From Timema cristinae (taxonomy: Eukaryota; Arthropoda; Insecta; Phasmatodea; Timematidae): a stretch of DNA of 64,000 nt. Shown piece by piece: positions 1 to 11,324 of the stretch. Location: positions 44,633,159 through 44,697,158 of the forward strand of contig JBCFYV010011164.1 in the NCBI GenBank assembly GCA_039000515.1, written 5' to 3'. Below the pieces are notes generated by a model. That model was given only the letters and a program-made list of their open reading frames with translations, was not told where the DNA came from and searched no databases. The position numbers and the translations under genes are program-made. Positions within the stretch are counted from its first letter, which is position 1. The number at the start of each line of letters is the position of its first letter.

Positions 1-65
1 TACAATTAACATTGCATGGTTTTTTTGGTACCCTTGCATTAAATTCTTTTCTTTTCGTCTTGTAG

Positions 66-212
66 GGTTGGCCTGAATTTCGTAATTTCTTTTGGACAGA
101 CCTAGACCAAGTTGTTGGATCAGCTTTTGACCATCTTTTTCGTTTTTTTGATTTTGATTCACCTTCTGAAACAAAACGGAGGCAATTAGCTAGACTAACA
201 ATAAAGTTATAA
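66..212 (+). CDS. Terminal coding exon of an unrecognised plus-strand gene (partial)
   Basis: A pyrimidine-rich tract followed by TGTAG (61-65) forms a good splice acceptor. From position 66 a frame runs 48 codons to TAA at 210-212. It begins GWPEFRNFFWTDLDQVVG and ends RRQLARLTIKL. An in-frame TAG within the acceptor (63-65) shows that the frame can only open after splicing. The composition is aromatic- and acid-rich (FFWTDLD, FRFFDFD), unlike random translation of AT-rich DNA. The remaining exons would lie left of the window. AATAAA-like signals occur just past the stop and near 332-337. The end converges with the minus-strand gene at 483-1398. I do not recognise the protein family. Confidence 0.6.
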   Translation, partial: GWPEFRNFFWTDLDQVVGSAFDHLFRFFDFDSPSETKRRQLARLTIKL

Positions 213-482
213 CGTTCTGGATTATTGGTTTTTTTAGGTTAGACATTTCTAAAAAAAAGTGTTCCACATTAAAAAAGATTAAATTTCGTTATGCTAACAG
301 CTCTTCTATGTATGTGGTGTAACTAAGCTCAGATAATAAAGGCTACTATGTTGAATTACTTACTCAGAAGAGTTTCAAAAGAGTCAACTTTAAGCTAACC
401 CAACATCCAAAAATAACAGGTTCATTTACTTTGCAAATAGCATAATGATAGTTTTGTAAATAGTCAAATAATTATAAATTAC

Positions 483-654
483 CTAGCACTACATCAGTTT
501 CAGGACGTTCCACTCTTACTGCTTCCTCCATTGATTCAGTCTCACATAGTATCGGTAAATTAATTTCATTATTCCTCTTTTCGTCCATTGATAAATCTGT
601 ATCATTTTCATCTGGTGTCCAATTAGGGTCATTAATAAAATTATCACGAGACTC
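483..654 (-). CDS. Internal exon of the same minus-strand gene (third)
   Basis: The acceptor is ATATTTTGCAG (ends 655) and the donor is GTGCTAG|GTAATT. The exon is 172 bp, starts in phase 0 and ends in phase 1. It encodes ESRDNFINDPNWTPDENDTD followed by more acidic residues. The DPNWTPDEND stretch resembles the acidic linkers seen before the conserved core of some arthropod repetitive ORF families, but this is weak. Further exons would have to lie left of position 483, overlapping in position but not in strand with the exon at 66-212. Confidence 0.55.
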
Positions 655-845
655 CTGCAAAATATAATTAATATACATTAGCTAAGCATGTTTTATTGAC
701 AGTTATTTTGATAAAAATAAAGATGTTAGCATAATCTGCATTCTACATACTAATTGAATAAATGTAATGTAATGAATGGTTCAATATACACATAAAAACA
801 AAATGTGAAAAATAAATTTTATACCAATTGTGTTAAGTAACTTAC

Positions 846-1088
846 ATTTGGTGACATAATATTCCTCCAATCAGATATTTCACTATTCAAATTATTTGAA
901 GTGCCGGTTTCAGAAGTTTCAGTTGGCACAGCTAAAATGGTATTGTTATCTTCTATAGTACCACTTATGGTTAAACTGCTCTCATTTTGTTCATTTTGTA
1001 TAGGGACACATTCTGTTCCCACAACAATAAACTCTTTAAACACAACAAGATCTGTTGGGATAGTCAAATCAATAGGCCTACTTTCCAC
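846..1088 (-). CDS. Internal exon of the same minus-strand gene (second)
   Basis: The acceptor is TTGTTTAAG (ends 1089) and the donor is CCAAAT|GTAAGT (GT at 845-844). The 243-bp exon is exactly 81 codons and is phase 0 at both ends, which matches the exons on either side. The product is hydrophilic, starts VESRPIDLTIPTDLVVFKEF and is then rich in Ser, Thr, Asn and Glu, ending WRNIMSPN. That composition suggests a disordered segment of a nuclear or transposon-derived protein, but no motif identifies it. Confidence 0.55.
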
Positions 1089-1300
1089 CTTAAACAACCA
1101 CAAAAATAAGTTAATTATCCGATTTTTACTAAAATGTCAATATAATCGTAACATAATGGATGCATATAAAGTGTAATTGAAATAAATATAACTTAAGTCA
1201 AAACCAGATATTAAAGTGAGATAAAATGCATAAGATATTATGGCTATTAAGTATCACATAATAATAATAAAAAAGTTTCGTAAAGAAATTTGCTACTTAC

Positions 1301-1398
1301 CTTGCTCTGATCAAGAAATTCAGACACATCTTTCTTAGTTGTAGACATGTTGCATGATGAAGTTGAGGTTAACTTTTTTTCTTCACACTCATTATTAG
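1301..1398 (-). CDS. Internal exon of an unrecognised minus-strand gene (first of three seen)
   Basis: Read on the minus strand, an acceptor TTCATTTAG ends at 1399 and a consensus donor GTAAGT starts at 1300, giving a 98-bp exon. It begins with two bases completing a codon, then 32 codons including EECEEKK-like acidic/basic residues and MSTTKKDVSEFLDQSK at the end, and finishes in phase 0. The next exon starts in phase 0, so the two join cleanly. A start at the internal ATG (MSTTKK) is possible but the frame is open upstream to the acceptor. No domain is recognised. Confidence 0.5.
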
Positions 1399-1913
1399 CT
1401 AAATGAATTAAAAGAAAACTCTTTCTGCAAATATCCTACTACAATTCTTACAGATCATTGTATTTATATTTTAAAATAAACTGTACACTGATACCAATAA
1501 CACCACAATAATTAATAAACTGATAGTATATTAACTCAATTTCAACAAGAACAAAAAATTCATCAAATAGAACCTTAAGCAGGCATACAAACATATGAAA
1601 GAAACAGTCAAAAATCACTAAGTGCATTTATGTAGTTTTGCCTGATCTGAAGGCTTGTACTTGAATAGAGAATATTACTAAGTGCACTAAGTGATTTTTG
1701 CCTTTAAAATAAATTAGCCAATTGGATTTAGTGAGAAAGACATTTTTCTCATAGTAAAAAAAATAAACCAATAAGGAGTTAGTGAGTTTTGCCAGTTAAT
1801 AGAAAATGAAAAGCTGAATCCAGTGATATAAATATCTCCAAATGGCAATTTTTGGAGTTAATGACTTTTGCCTGAACATAGACGATATGTACTAATTACG
1901 TTTATAAGTTAGG
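1399..1913. other. Intron or intergenic stretch with decayed short repeats
   Basis: Nothing coding is visible. A motif of the form AGTGAGTTTTGCC recurs at about 1630, 1695, 1780 and 1860, suggesting an old degenerate tandem repeat with units of roughly 60-90 bp. The stretch may be intron of the minus-strand gene ending at 1398. Confidence 0.35.
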
Positions 1914-2060
1914 GAAGAGGGAGGTTTAATTTAGACGAAGTGTACCTACACTTACGTGGAGAGAGAACGGAAAACAATTTTAGAAAAACCATTCTTAGTT
2001 CCCCCGATCGGTATTTGACCTCAAATTTCCCTGTGATCGGCCATCTGGTCTTAGCCTTAG
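1914..2060 (-). repeat. SINE-3 copy, decayed
   Basis: Read on the minus strand this contains the SINE-3 body (TTTTCC near CACGTAAGTGTAGGTACACTTC) preceded by a degenerate box-B-like stretch around the GATCGGG region. The same body occurs at 6055, 9330, 31610, 36893, 42850 and 52758. The head and tail are poorly preserved. The apparent minus-strand ORF here is a by-product of the repeat. Confidence 0.5.
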
Positions 2061-3895
2061 ACCCGAAGCAATTATAAGTGTAATTAATTGCGGATAACAT
2101 GGACAGTGTTAAAACAAAAAGAAACCTTGCCTTAGTTGATGGTGTCTGCCAATTAGGTTATGGGTCCTTGGTTTGATTTCTAACTAGGAAAGAGCATTTA
2201 TAAATAATTTTGCAAGTTTTCTCTTTTTTACTCGGGGGTTGGGGGTGGGGGTGTTACGATATTGCTAATAGCTGGTAAGCTGATCAAGTGGAATGAGGAC
2301 AAGCTTGTAGTAAATACACTAACATTGCTGGATGGAGAATAGGAATCTACTGTGATAAGACCACCCTTAGTTTAAACGGCTAAGTTTGGTTTTGAGTCCA
2401 CTAGATTGGTCATCAGACCTACTTTACCAGTTTGTATTTGAAGGTCCCTTGTCGGTTTTTACCTTCTAAGTATCCTGCTAGTCTTTTAGCTTAAATTATT
2501 TGGGTCTTTGATCTAAATACCCCTATTAGATTTTGCTTTTAATTCTCAGAGAGGTATTTCTTTACAATCGATCCCTTTAGTTCCCTTTTCAGTCTTGACC
2601 TTTAAGTCTTATTCCAGCCCTTGCTTTGAATTGATTCGTTGCGTTGTTCTTGTTTTGAAGAGTCCTTCCAAACTTCCCTTTAAGGCCCCTTGTTGATCTT
2701 TTCTCTGTGGACACTTACATGTCCTTGATTCGTACGTGCCGTATTTCTGTACCTTACTTTTATAGTTCACTGCTGATAGTCTCTACCAGTGATGACCTTT
2801 AAAAGTGTATTTTCAGTCTTGAGCTTAAAGTTCCTTACCGAGGTTTTGATTAGAGATGGGATTTATACAGATTCTTGTGAAAAATATATATATATTTTAA
2901 GGGAATATCTTCTTCTGAGTCAACAAACTGAAGGTTGGTTTGATGTGATTTCCATCCATTTGACGTTGGGCTTGCATGCACTCAACCCTTCAGCTAATTA
3001 GTGATGCTTGCATCGTCTTCCCCTCCGAAGTAAGTTGTGCTACAGATTTTTATCGTTCAAGAAAAATCCATAAACCTCGATTGGGTTCGACCCCACGAAC
3101 ATCGTTTCATGAGGTGAGGACTTTAACCATAAAGTCCACAAAAGGAATATGTTATCAGATAAAGTTTTAAAATACAATTTTTCTTTTACAATTGCTTTAT
3201 CGCAAGTAGAGTCAATATAATATGGGACTACATCTGTAAGACTTTGAACTAACTACCTGTTGTCGTAGCAAATGAAGGCTAAAATTTGCCCTCACAGGGA
3301 CTTAAACCAAGTTCCCTCAGAAATGGTTGGTCAGCATATGTGTACCAACACCTCCTCGCCTGTAGTCAAGTTCCATTGTTTACATTAGTATATTAATCCT
3401 AGCGATTGCTCTTGTGTTGACTATTTGCTTAGCTATGGTGGCCACCTTGGAAAAAACATGGTATACTTATTTGATAAGTGTGCACGAAGCTTCAAATTAT
3501 CGAAATTGAAGGTTAAATATTTTTCATGTTGATACAGACACCGAAAATAGCCTTAACATCTTCAAAAAAATCTCGAAGAAAAAAGAAAACTTGTATATAT
3601 ATTATGGTTAGATTTGAAAAATGACTTATTCTAACTTATAATCATTTTAGTAAAGTTACTTAACACCATTTTAACACTGACTAGTTATTAAACGACATGA
3701 GTAACATAATCAATGATAAATTCAGAAATATACGTAGAGAATAATATGATGTGATTTGTTTATTTCTTTAACCCTTTCTAATTACTTATATGAACGTATT
3801 GGATAGTTTGGAAACTTAAATTAGTGCTGTGAAACAGTAATTAAAGCTCTATCTTTGACGTCAGCTTTGACTTTGTCTCGCATATTTCAAGCTCA
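2061..3895. other. No recognisable gene
   Basis: AT-rich with a G-run near 2235-2250 and degenerate pyrimidine-rich units around 2400-2830 of the form TTTTCAGTCTTGACCTTTAAG. A possible decayed tRNA-like SINE head lies around 3280-3360 on the minus strand (TTAAACCAAGTTCCC). The short ORFs have no recognisable similarity. Confidence 0.3.
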
Positions 3896-3899
3896 GCTT

Positions 3900-4160
3900 C
3901 AACTTGGTTAAAAGGTTTTTTTTAAAGTTCACATTTGAACTGGTAAGCTTGTCTTAATTGTTGGTGACACTTTAAATGGAAAGTTCAACTGGAAAACTTG
4001 ATCAAAGTTAGTATTTCAATTGGGAAGCATTGTTTATAAGTTAACATTTCGAATGTTAAGCTTGTTTATGAGTTAATATTTCAAATGGTAAACTTGTTTA
4101 TAAGTTAATATTTCAAATGGTAAACTTGTTTATAAGTTAATATTTCAACTGGTAAGATTG
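3900..4160. repeat. 32-bp tandem repeat, decaying outward
   Basis: The three units nearest 4160 are almost identical (TTATAAGTTAATATTTCAA followed by TGGTAAACTTGT), with a 32-bp spacing. Units further left, from about 3910, are increasingly diverged (GTTAACATTTCGAATGTTAAG and similar). The array ends directly against the Helitron at 4165. Confidence 0.7.
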
Positions 4161-4164
4161 TTTA

Positions 4165-4610
4165 TCTATACTAGTATTATAAAGAGGAAAGATTTTATTT
4201 TTGTTGTTTGTAATTGATAAACTAAAAAACTACTGGACCGATTTAAAAAATTATTTCACCAATATAAAGCTACATTATCAGCGAGTAGCATAGGCTATAT
4301 TTTATTTTGAAAATTTAATTTATTCCTCATAAAAATGTCGATATTATATTATATAGTCGTTGGAAAAAAAAGTTGTTGAAGGGAAAGTGAGGTTGGTGAA
4401 GGGGGCGGGGAGTAGGGGTGAGGAAAGAGAAATGAGATGAAAATAGGAGGGAGGATAAAAAGAGGGAGGGGGCTATACAGTGATGGTAGGACTGTATTTT
4501 TTTTTTAAATAAGTAAAAAAAAGTTTTGTTTTTATATTGACATGATGGATGATTTGAAGCTTTGTTTTACAGGATTCTTTACAATATTTTTTTACGGGGA
4601 AGAGGGCTAG
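4165..4610 (+). mobile_element. Non-autonomous Helitron, 446 bp
   Basis: The left end reads TCTATACTAGTATTATAAAG and is followed by the ACTACTGGACCGATTT block, which is typical of the 5' end of many animal Helitrons. The right end is CTAG (4607-4610) after a short G-rich region ACGGGGAAGAGGG that could form a weak hairpin. The base before the element is A (4164) and the base after is T (4611), the A|T insertion preference of Helitrons. There is no target duplication, as expected. No Rep/helicase coding sequence is present. Confidence 0.75.
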
Positions 4611-5224
4611 TAAGTTAATATTTTACTACAGTTTTTCATTAATTTACATTTGATTTTTCCTGTTTGGTAGTGATCGGAAAGTGTTTCTCGCAAAGTGATG
4701 CCATCATGCCAGGAGTAAAAAAAAGGCGTGTTCTCAAGGTCTAAGTAGGAGTGATCGTGTGACCTCTATTCTTGAGAGATTTTGTCACGCACGCAACTGA
4801 GCATGAACCAAAGCCCCCTCTCGCTAGTTAGTGGTATTCATTGTAAAACTTAAGGCTAACCCATGCTACTCAATACTTTATACTATAGTTTGAATAAGTT
4901 GTGAATTTTATTTATAATATTGATACAGTTTCCCTTCAAAATTTTAGGAATCCACCTTTAAATTAATTAATTATTGTTTAGCTTAGACTGCTTGTACGGT
5001 AGTTTTCATTTCTCAGAATTTCCTCCTTTTGACATATTTGTTGTCACTTAAAGATAAATAAATCTTTTTTCTCATTTATACTAAATGGAAAAATGAGAAA
5101 AAACACAATATGACACTAATAACTCCTCAGGAATATGATCTAGTTTTTGATTCTACCAATAGCTCATTAACCATTTTCTAACCCTCTTAGAAAATTAATA
5201 TAATTATCTCGATTCCGTTTCGAC

Positions 5225-5400
5225 TCTCTGGGCATGAGGCAGAGTTAGGTTATATTCTCTAAATTGAAAGATGACACCTGGACACGGTAATCGAACCCGG
5301 GATGTTTGGCTTAGTAGGCTTCACCAATGCTCTAACCACTGAGTTGTTCAGGAATCGTCCCGTGCCCAGGGTCATTCTTCACTCATATTTTAAGGCAGAG
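5225..5400 (-). repeat. tRNA-derived SINE (family 5), minus strand
   Basis: On the minus strand there is an A-box-like TCAGTGGTTAGAGC and a B box GGGTTCGATTACC with tRNA-like spacing. A second, shorter copy of the same head lies at 10570-10655. The ORF at 5302-5490 is an artefact of this repeat. Confidence 0.5.
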
Positions 5401-6054
5401 TCTGTGATGGACGTGTGGAAATCGTCGGCTACAATGTGTGATCAATTAATCACAAGCTATCAGGTAACGCAGCCACCAGCAACTAGGTAGTTGTCCTTTT
5501 GCTGAGAGTGGTACAATTACAACTGCACGAATGTGACTATCTTATTGGAATGAAAGGGATAATATACTTATATCCTTGTTGCACTTTCGAATAACTATTT
5601 TATACAAACTATAATCGCTAATATTTTAAGTAAAATCATGGTAATAAAAAACGTGCGTGGTTTTTAAGGGCCCTTTTAAGCTTGGGTCCTTGGGTCATGG
5701 CCCTCATGGACCCCCCTACCCCCCCCCCCTCCATTCGAACCTATATATTTTAGATTTGTACAGCAAATATTTCCTCAAATCTTTCTGAACACCAATGTAA
5801 TAGTTTATTAGCGAAGATAATCTTTATTTTTGTCTCAATTATAATATTTTTGTATATTTTTTTAAACTTGTTCACCCTGTAATTTGTTTATTTTAAAATA
5901 GTTGCCAATTTTAACTTATTAAATATTTTATTATTTGGGACCCATAATGTAATCCTGGGCGTTTTAGATAAATATTACATAGTGTGTCGTGACTAAATTA
6001 TTGGTATAATAATACTATATTTTATTTGTATAGTGCTCTAAATAATTATTTTAA

Positions 6055-6310
6055 AGCCCGCTTCAGTGGTCGAATGGTCTAAGGTGTTACTTTTGTGGTA
6101 GACTGACCTGTTGATTGTGGGTAGATCGGGGTTAGAGTCCCAGTTGTGTCTATTGAGGGTGGATTTCCTTAAATGATTTCCCACTCTCCTTCTACGCAAA
6201 TGCGTGTGGACTACCTCTATAGCTATTCCTTCCTCATCCCTACCTTATTAAAGTAATCATAATATATGTGTATAACCTGAACAGGTAGTAAACACGGTAA
6301 TAAAATATTT
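6055..6310 (+). repeat. SINE-3 copy, near full length
   Basis: The tRNA-like head starts GCCCGCTTCAGTGGTCGAAT with an A-box region at TGGTCTAAGG and a B-box region at CGGGGTTAGAGTCCC. The body contains TTTCCCACTCTCC and ACGCAAATGCG. The tail is TATAACCTGAACAGGTAG followed by an AT-rich end. This tail matches that of SINE-1 except for a paired change in its hairpin (see findings). Confidence 0.7.
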
Positions 6311-6395
6311 TTTTTTTAAACTCAAAAGTGTTACTTGTTTATTACTGGCATCAATACTTTAAATGTTGCTTGAAAGTTGCTACAGTATCCCCGTG

Positions 6396-6577
6396 GCTTC
6401 TTTGGTGCTGACTGACAGTTTTGAAAAGTTACCTGACCAAATTATGTATCCCTACGCCGATCTGCACAAACATGTGTTTAGCAGCTGTCACTTCTGACGG
6501 TCAAAATTTAGGTATATACCTAAATGTTTACTGTCAGAAGTCAGCTGTGAGCTGTCAGTCAGCACCAAAGAAGTAAT
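6396..6577. mobile_element. Fold-back MITE with nested inverted repeats
   Basis: CTTCTTTGGTGCTGACTGAC at 6398 is repeated in inverse at about 6556-6575, so the outer arms are perfect inverted repeats of about 22 bp. Inside, a second pair (CAGCTGTCACTTCTGAC against GTCAGAAGTCAGCTGTG) surrounds a palindromic centre TTTAGGTATATACCTAAA. The result is two stacked hairpins and no coding capacity. Confidence 0.6.
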
Positions 6578-6841
6578 GGGTCTATTGTAGGTTTGGTGTT
6601 TTATGGAGATTGGCTCACGAGTCATAAAAGGATTGACCAAATGTTTTAATTGTTGATTAATATTCCTTGTTTTGTAAAGCTTTTTTTTTTTAATGATCAA
6701 CACACTGTGTGAATATTAGGGATTGCTTATTTTATTACAGGTATTTAACGAATTACAGACTAACCTAACTATAGAGGCACGAAGGGCTTTGATCAGTAGT
6801 TGATAAACTTGAAAGTGCAGACTTCAATATTATCACTAACG

Positions 6842-6940
6842 GATGTTAAAGCCGTGACGGGATTCAACCCCAGAACCCTTATTTCAGTAGATATATGTGC
6901 TACCACCTTAACTAGGGTGTCGGGTGCTAGTGGTAACAAA
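6842..6940 (-). repeat. SINE-2 head fragment
   Basis: On the minus strand: CCCTAGTTAAGGTGGTAGCA (A-box region) and GGGGTTGAATCCC (B box). It matches the heads at 16213 and 11325-11535 (minus). The downstream body is not preserved. Confidence 0.5.
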
Positions 6941-6944
6941 ACTA

Positions 6945-8111
6945 GGAGTTGTCCGGCAGGATAATCCTCCTCTGACTCATCTTAGGTGATTGATTATCTC
7001 TCACCTGCCAGTTTGGCCAGTTCATCGTCGTCGAAACTTCATTAATAGGCCACTTGAGGTCGCTGGCCATTCTTCCAGACCCCTATATGGTCAAGTTTCA
7101 ACACGCACGTCGGACAACCGGCTTCAAGAAACAAGTCGGGGCCCTCTGGAAAAACTTCCGACAACTTCTGGAGATTGTTTACTGCTTTACAAGATTTAAT
7201 GGCATGATTTGGAAAATAGGCTTACTTCAAACCACTAAATGGGAATTAATTATTAACCTTGTGTAGCAAGATTTAACATAGCAATAAGCCTCTCTTGGAT
7301 TTAGTGGTTTTTTTTACAAAAAAATGTGGAAAACTATTTTTGAGACAACGAAAATTAGTACCTTGCTATTTATATAATTATTTTGGACATATACATGCTA
7401 TACCCTGATTTTAGTAGCAGGCCCGTTCTTGAAGGTCTTATATCGTAGCAGAATCCTACTGTATTGAAGTATTTTGGTAGGATAAAAGGCCTTCTATAAT
7501 GGACTTCTTGCCAAAATCAGAATATACGTGGCAGCCAAGCAGGATACTTGCATGGAGGGCTATGCGATCTAAAGAGTCAAGTTCTCATTAACTTGGATTT
7601 TAGTTGGCTGAAAGCTGGTGTTACAATGTGGTTTTATCACCCTCTCTTCAAGTAAATGTAGGTGCAGTTTGTCTGTAATGTTACATTCTCAACCCTTAAT
7701 TTGTTAGCCTTGGTGTTGAATATAATATCTAAAAAATAATCAGGTCCATCACGACCGTATTATGGTAGAATTTTCGTAATTATAATAAAATACCTTTATA
7801 CCATACCCCGGTAGTCTGAAATTGCTGATATTACGAACACATTTAGTGGAAAATGGAGGAAAAACTAATTAAAATTTAGTACGTATATTCTATTGATATC
7901 AAACTAAAATTTAAACAAGCATTGTAAGAAACAGTCATAATAAATGCTAAATATTTGTATGTTGTCATCACAATGTTCTTTCATGAAACTCAAAGTAAGC
8001 ACAACACTGTAAAAATATATCATGTAAATGTAAATCTTCAGTACATATTACGTGCTATAGGCTACATACAATTAAGTCTAATGAATGTAAATTTATAAAA
8101 ACTTATTCAAC
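6945..8111. other. No recognisable gene
   Basis: Short overlapping ORFs at 6990-7266 show no family resemblance. A sequence CAGAATCCTACTGTA at about 7452 resembles a pogo-type terminal end. The rest is AT-rich and featureless. Confidence 0.3.
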
Positions 8112-8113
8112 TA

Positions 8114-8734
8114 CAGTCAACTCTCGATTCTACGACCCCGGGAATAGCGTCCCTCTCGAAGTAACGACCCTTTATTGGGGAACCGTGAAAAATGTGGGGA
8201 AAAAGGTTGAAAAGTTTAAGGAAATCGGATGTAAAATGTGTTTGTTGCATTTACTTAGGTCGCTGCGTTGCAATTATCTTTGTGAGCGCTGTATTACTAG
8301 TAACTGGGGTGGGTCAGGTATAAAAATAGACACCATCTCATCAATGCCAGCCAATAACACTTGAATCTGTCTACCCCCTCCCACAAGCAAGACAATGTTT
8401 CCCCGCGCGCGACTGCCGCTACATCACGCGCCAGGCTTGCTTTTGCCATTGTTATTTCAATTCTCGATTTGGTTCCTATTTTGGTTTGATTTTGTGAACA
8501 ATTTTTGACGACCCATGCTATTGCTTAACATTGTTATTTTGATTTGGTTACGTTTTTGGTTGAATTTTGTGAACGATTTTTGATGACCCACGCTATTTGT
8601 TGTCTAAAAAATGCAATTTTTTCGTATGAAGGTCAGGGGTGGAACAAAATCTGTTAAAATTCCAATAACGACCCTTCGAAATAACGATCCTTTCCCAGGG
8701 AACCGTGAAAGGTCGTAGAATCAAGAGTTGACTG
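8114..8734. mobile_element. Tc1/mariner-type (pogo/Tigger-like) MITE, 621 bp
   Basis: The left end is CAGTCAACTCTCGATTCTAC and the right end GTAGAATCAAGAGTTGACTG; these are inverted repeats with one mismatch over about 25 bp, extending into ACGACC. TA flanks both sides (8112-8113 and 8735-8736), the target duplication of this superfamily. A second inverted stretch (GTAACGACCCTTTA against TAACGATCCTTTCC) continues inward. The interior has no long ORF, so it would need transposase supplied in trans. Confidence 0.75.
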
Positions 8735-8736
8735 TA

Positions 8737-8833
8737 TAATTTAAAATTGGTGAAAATACTCTCTTAGTCTGAATTTTCAGTAATCTGACTAAGATTCGAT
8801 CACAATTAGTTCGGACTAACGAGGTTCTACTGT
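8737..8833. mobile_element. Right-end fragment of another pogo-type element
   Basis: Ends with CTAACGAGGTTCTACTG followed by TA. In inverse this is CAGTAGAACCTCGTTAG, a typical pogo/Tigger terminus. No matching left end was found, so only a fragment survives. Confidence 0.45.
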
Positions 8834-9329
8834 ATTCAGCTTTAAAGACTTCTCAAACAAAAACACCCACTAACGTTGTTGGTGAAAATTAAAAAGAAAA
8901 TTTAAAACTAATTAAAGAAAAGAATAGGAACGCTAAGATGATTAAGAGGCCAGAACCGCGTGTGTGGTTGAAGCATAAACAATCAATAATAATCGATAAT
9001 GAAGCGCAAAGCGAAATAATTGTATATACAAGGCCAAAAAACTCTTTCTCAACTAACGACAAGACGATGAAGTTATATAGGAGGAACTGTAGAAGAAGGA
9101 GATAAAGGCATATCGTTAAAAGGGACGTAGACCAGTACTTTGGTAGTCCAATTTTCATTGTAAACAAAAACGTGCCTTTTTCGCCTGAAATTGATAGTAT
9201 TTTACTATATTATTTGTTTTATTTTAATGGTATTGATAATATCTATCAAAAGTGACAGCTGCACATCACATAACTTGACATATGAACACGTGAAAGTAGA
9301 TCTAGTAGCTTTTCTAGAAGGCCTTTCAT

Positions 9330-9580
9330 ACCCGCTTCGATGGCCACATGGTCCGAGGCACTACTCTCGCATTAGGCTAGACTGCCAATGACGGGGAGAT
9401 CGAGGTTCGAATCTCGGGTGATTGTACTGATGATTTTCTTAAATAGTTTTTCACTCTTCTTACACGCAAATGCGGGTACATTACCTATAAACATAAACCT
9501 ATTAATACTTAAAACCATTAGCGTAATTAGTACGAAAGCGTATAAACTGAACAGGTAGTAAAACGTGGAGTTAAAAAACA
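9330..9580 (+). repeat. SINE-3 copy, near full length
   Basis: The head CCCGCTTCGATGGCCACATG has the A-box region at TGGTCCGAGGC and B box GAGGTTCGAATCTC, the best-preserved polymerase III promoter in this family. The body contains TTTTTCACTCTTCTTACACG and the tail GCGTATAAACTGAACAGGTA, ending GTAAAACGTGG and A-rich DNA. Confidence 0.75.
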
Positions 9581-9584
9581 ACAA

Positions 9585-10145
9585 GGTCCTTCATTTGAAA
9601 ATAGAATTGTAGTAACCCAAATCAGAATCAAACCTAGAGCTCTCCACCTATTGAAAAAGAGGCACCTGGTGACATAACAGATATCCCAGTTGCAGGGGTG
9701 GCAGCTCATGCGGGAGGTAATTAATTCGAGCCGCGGCACAATGACTATGTAAGGTAGTACCGTGCAGTTCTTACGTCATGGGACAGGCAGCGTTGGCAAC
9801 GCTCGCGAGCCAAAGTACGGCGTAAAGATGCGTTACCATTCAAGATACATAAATAACAAGATTACAGCTCCCCCACAGAGGGGCAACGAATATATGTCAT
9901 AGGTCGGACGAAACACGTGGAAATATACGTTTTCAGGGAAAATGTCCTTGAAGGAGACAGTGCTGAAAATGTTTTCTTGTCTCACTTCGTGTCCTCCAAA
10001 CTTGGTTAATATTGTTATTTGGAATACTTCTTGAAATTTTGAGCAATGTGATTAGAACTTAGAGCTATCGTGAAATAAGTTTGTTAACATAAATTGATTC
10101 GAAAGGACGTCTTATACTTACAAACTAGTCCAAGTTTTATTTAAA
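9585..10145. other. No recognisable gene
   Basis: Moderately GC-rich around 9650-9850 but no exon, repeat head or inverted repeat could be supported. Confidence 0.3.
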
Positions 10146-10149
10146 AGTC

Positions 10150-10395
10150 AACCCCGGTAATCTTGGGTTAAAATGATCGCCTCAGGCCCAATGAGCGTGA
10201 GTTCAAACCCAGCTGGAGTCAATGGATTTTACTTGAGCGATTAAAATTGATAGCACAACTTCCTCAGAAGGGAAAGTAAAGCCGTCGTTCCGATGTAGAT
10301 TGGTGCATGTAAAAGAATCCGGGAAGTTATGTGAAAATACTTTTCCCACTTTCCTTCCGAATTAGTAGGCTCTTTCACTCTCGCTCATATAAATT
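10150..10395 (+). repeat. tRNA-derived SINE (family 4), copy 1
   Basis: Contains a B box GAGTTCAAACCCAGC and a body with GGAAAGTAAAGCCGTCGTTC. A second copy at 44575-44815 shares the B box, the GACGGAAAGTAAAGCCGTTG segment and spacing, which shows this is a dispersed family. Confidence 0.6.
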
Positions 10396-10569
10396 CAAAT
10401 TAATAAATAAAAATGTATGAATAACATCTGATGTAATCACTCAGATTTCCTCTTATATAATTATGTAACGTTCTATCTCATAAATTTATATTAGGCTTTG
10501 CGGATTAAGATAAATTAATCTTGAGGAAGGTGAAATAAGTGTGATTAATACTAAAGTTAAAAATGACCA

Positions 10570-10655
10570 TCTGGATTTTGGAATCGAACCCGGGACCTTT
10601 GTCTTTGAGCGCCAATGTTCTACTACTGAGCCTTCCCGTTTCCAGGCTGTCTTTT
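10570..10655 (-). repeat. tRNA-derived SINE (family 5), head fragment
   Basis: On the minus strand the B box GGGTTCGATTCC and A-box region CTCAGTAGTAGAACATTGGC match the copy at 5225-5400. Confidence 0.45.
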
Positions 10656-11324
10656 TCAATTAATTGAATTTGATTCAGCTATCAGGACTGATTATGTTGA
10701 TAGCCATCACGTATAATTTTGTGATACACATGAATTAATAATTCTTAAAGTTAGTTTATAGTTCATTTAGAGTTCCATCAAGCTTAGTATGGGAACATTA
10801 GAGTTATTTGGCATAAAGTAAGCTATCTTAACTCTGGTTAATCTACTTCAAAGATACATTTTGAAACGTTGACTTATATGCGGGAATAGAATTCAAGTAA
10901 ATTACACTAAACACAAGTTAGGTTTGGTTAAGTTGTTTTTAATTAGTCCAAAAAAAGTTTATTTGCGTAATTTAGGCTAACATTATGCAATTTTATCTCA
11001 TTCAAGCCTTTAAAAAAAATCAGTTTAATTGTTTACTGATATTACAGAAAAATAATTTTTAATGGTTTTTTTTTTCCTGTCAATTAAGATCAAATAGCGG
11101 ATTCTAAGATTCTGGGACGGGGTAGCTGTAATATAATTCACCTGGGGACAGTATAAGTACAACCAATATAGATTATTCAGCCCTAAAATTATGTTCCATT
11201 ATATTAATTTAGTAACTGCAAGTGGACGAGGTTTTCTGGATAGAAAAACGAATCACTACTACATAATAATTTACATCCACTACTGTTTCAAGTCTATGGC
11301 CTGGGTCAGTTTTTATTCAAGTAA

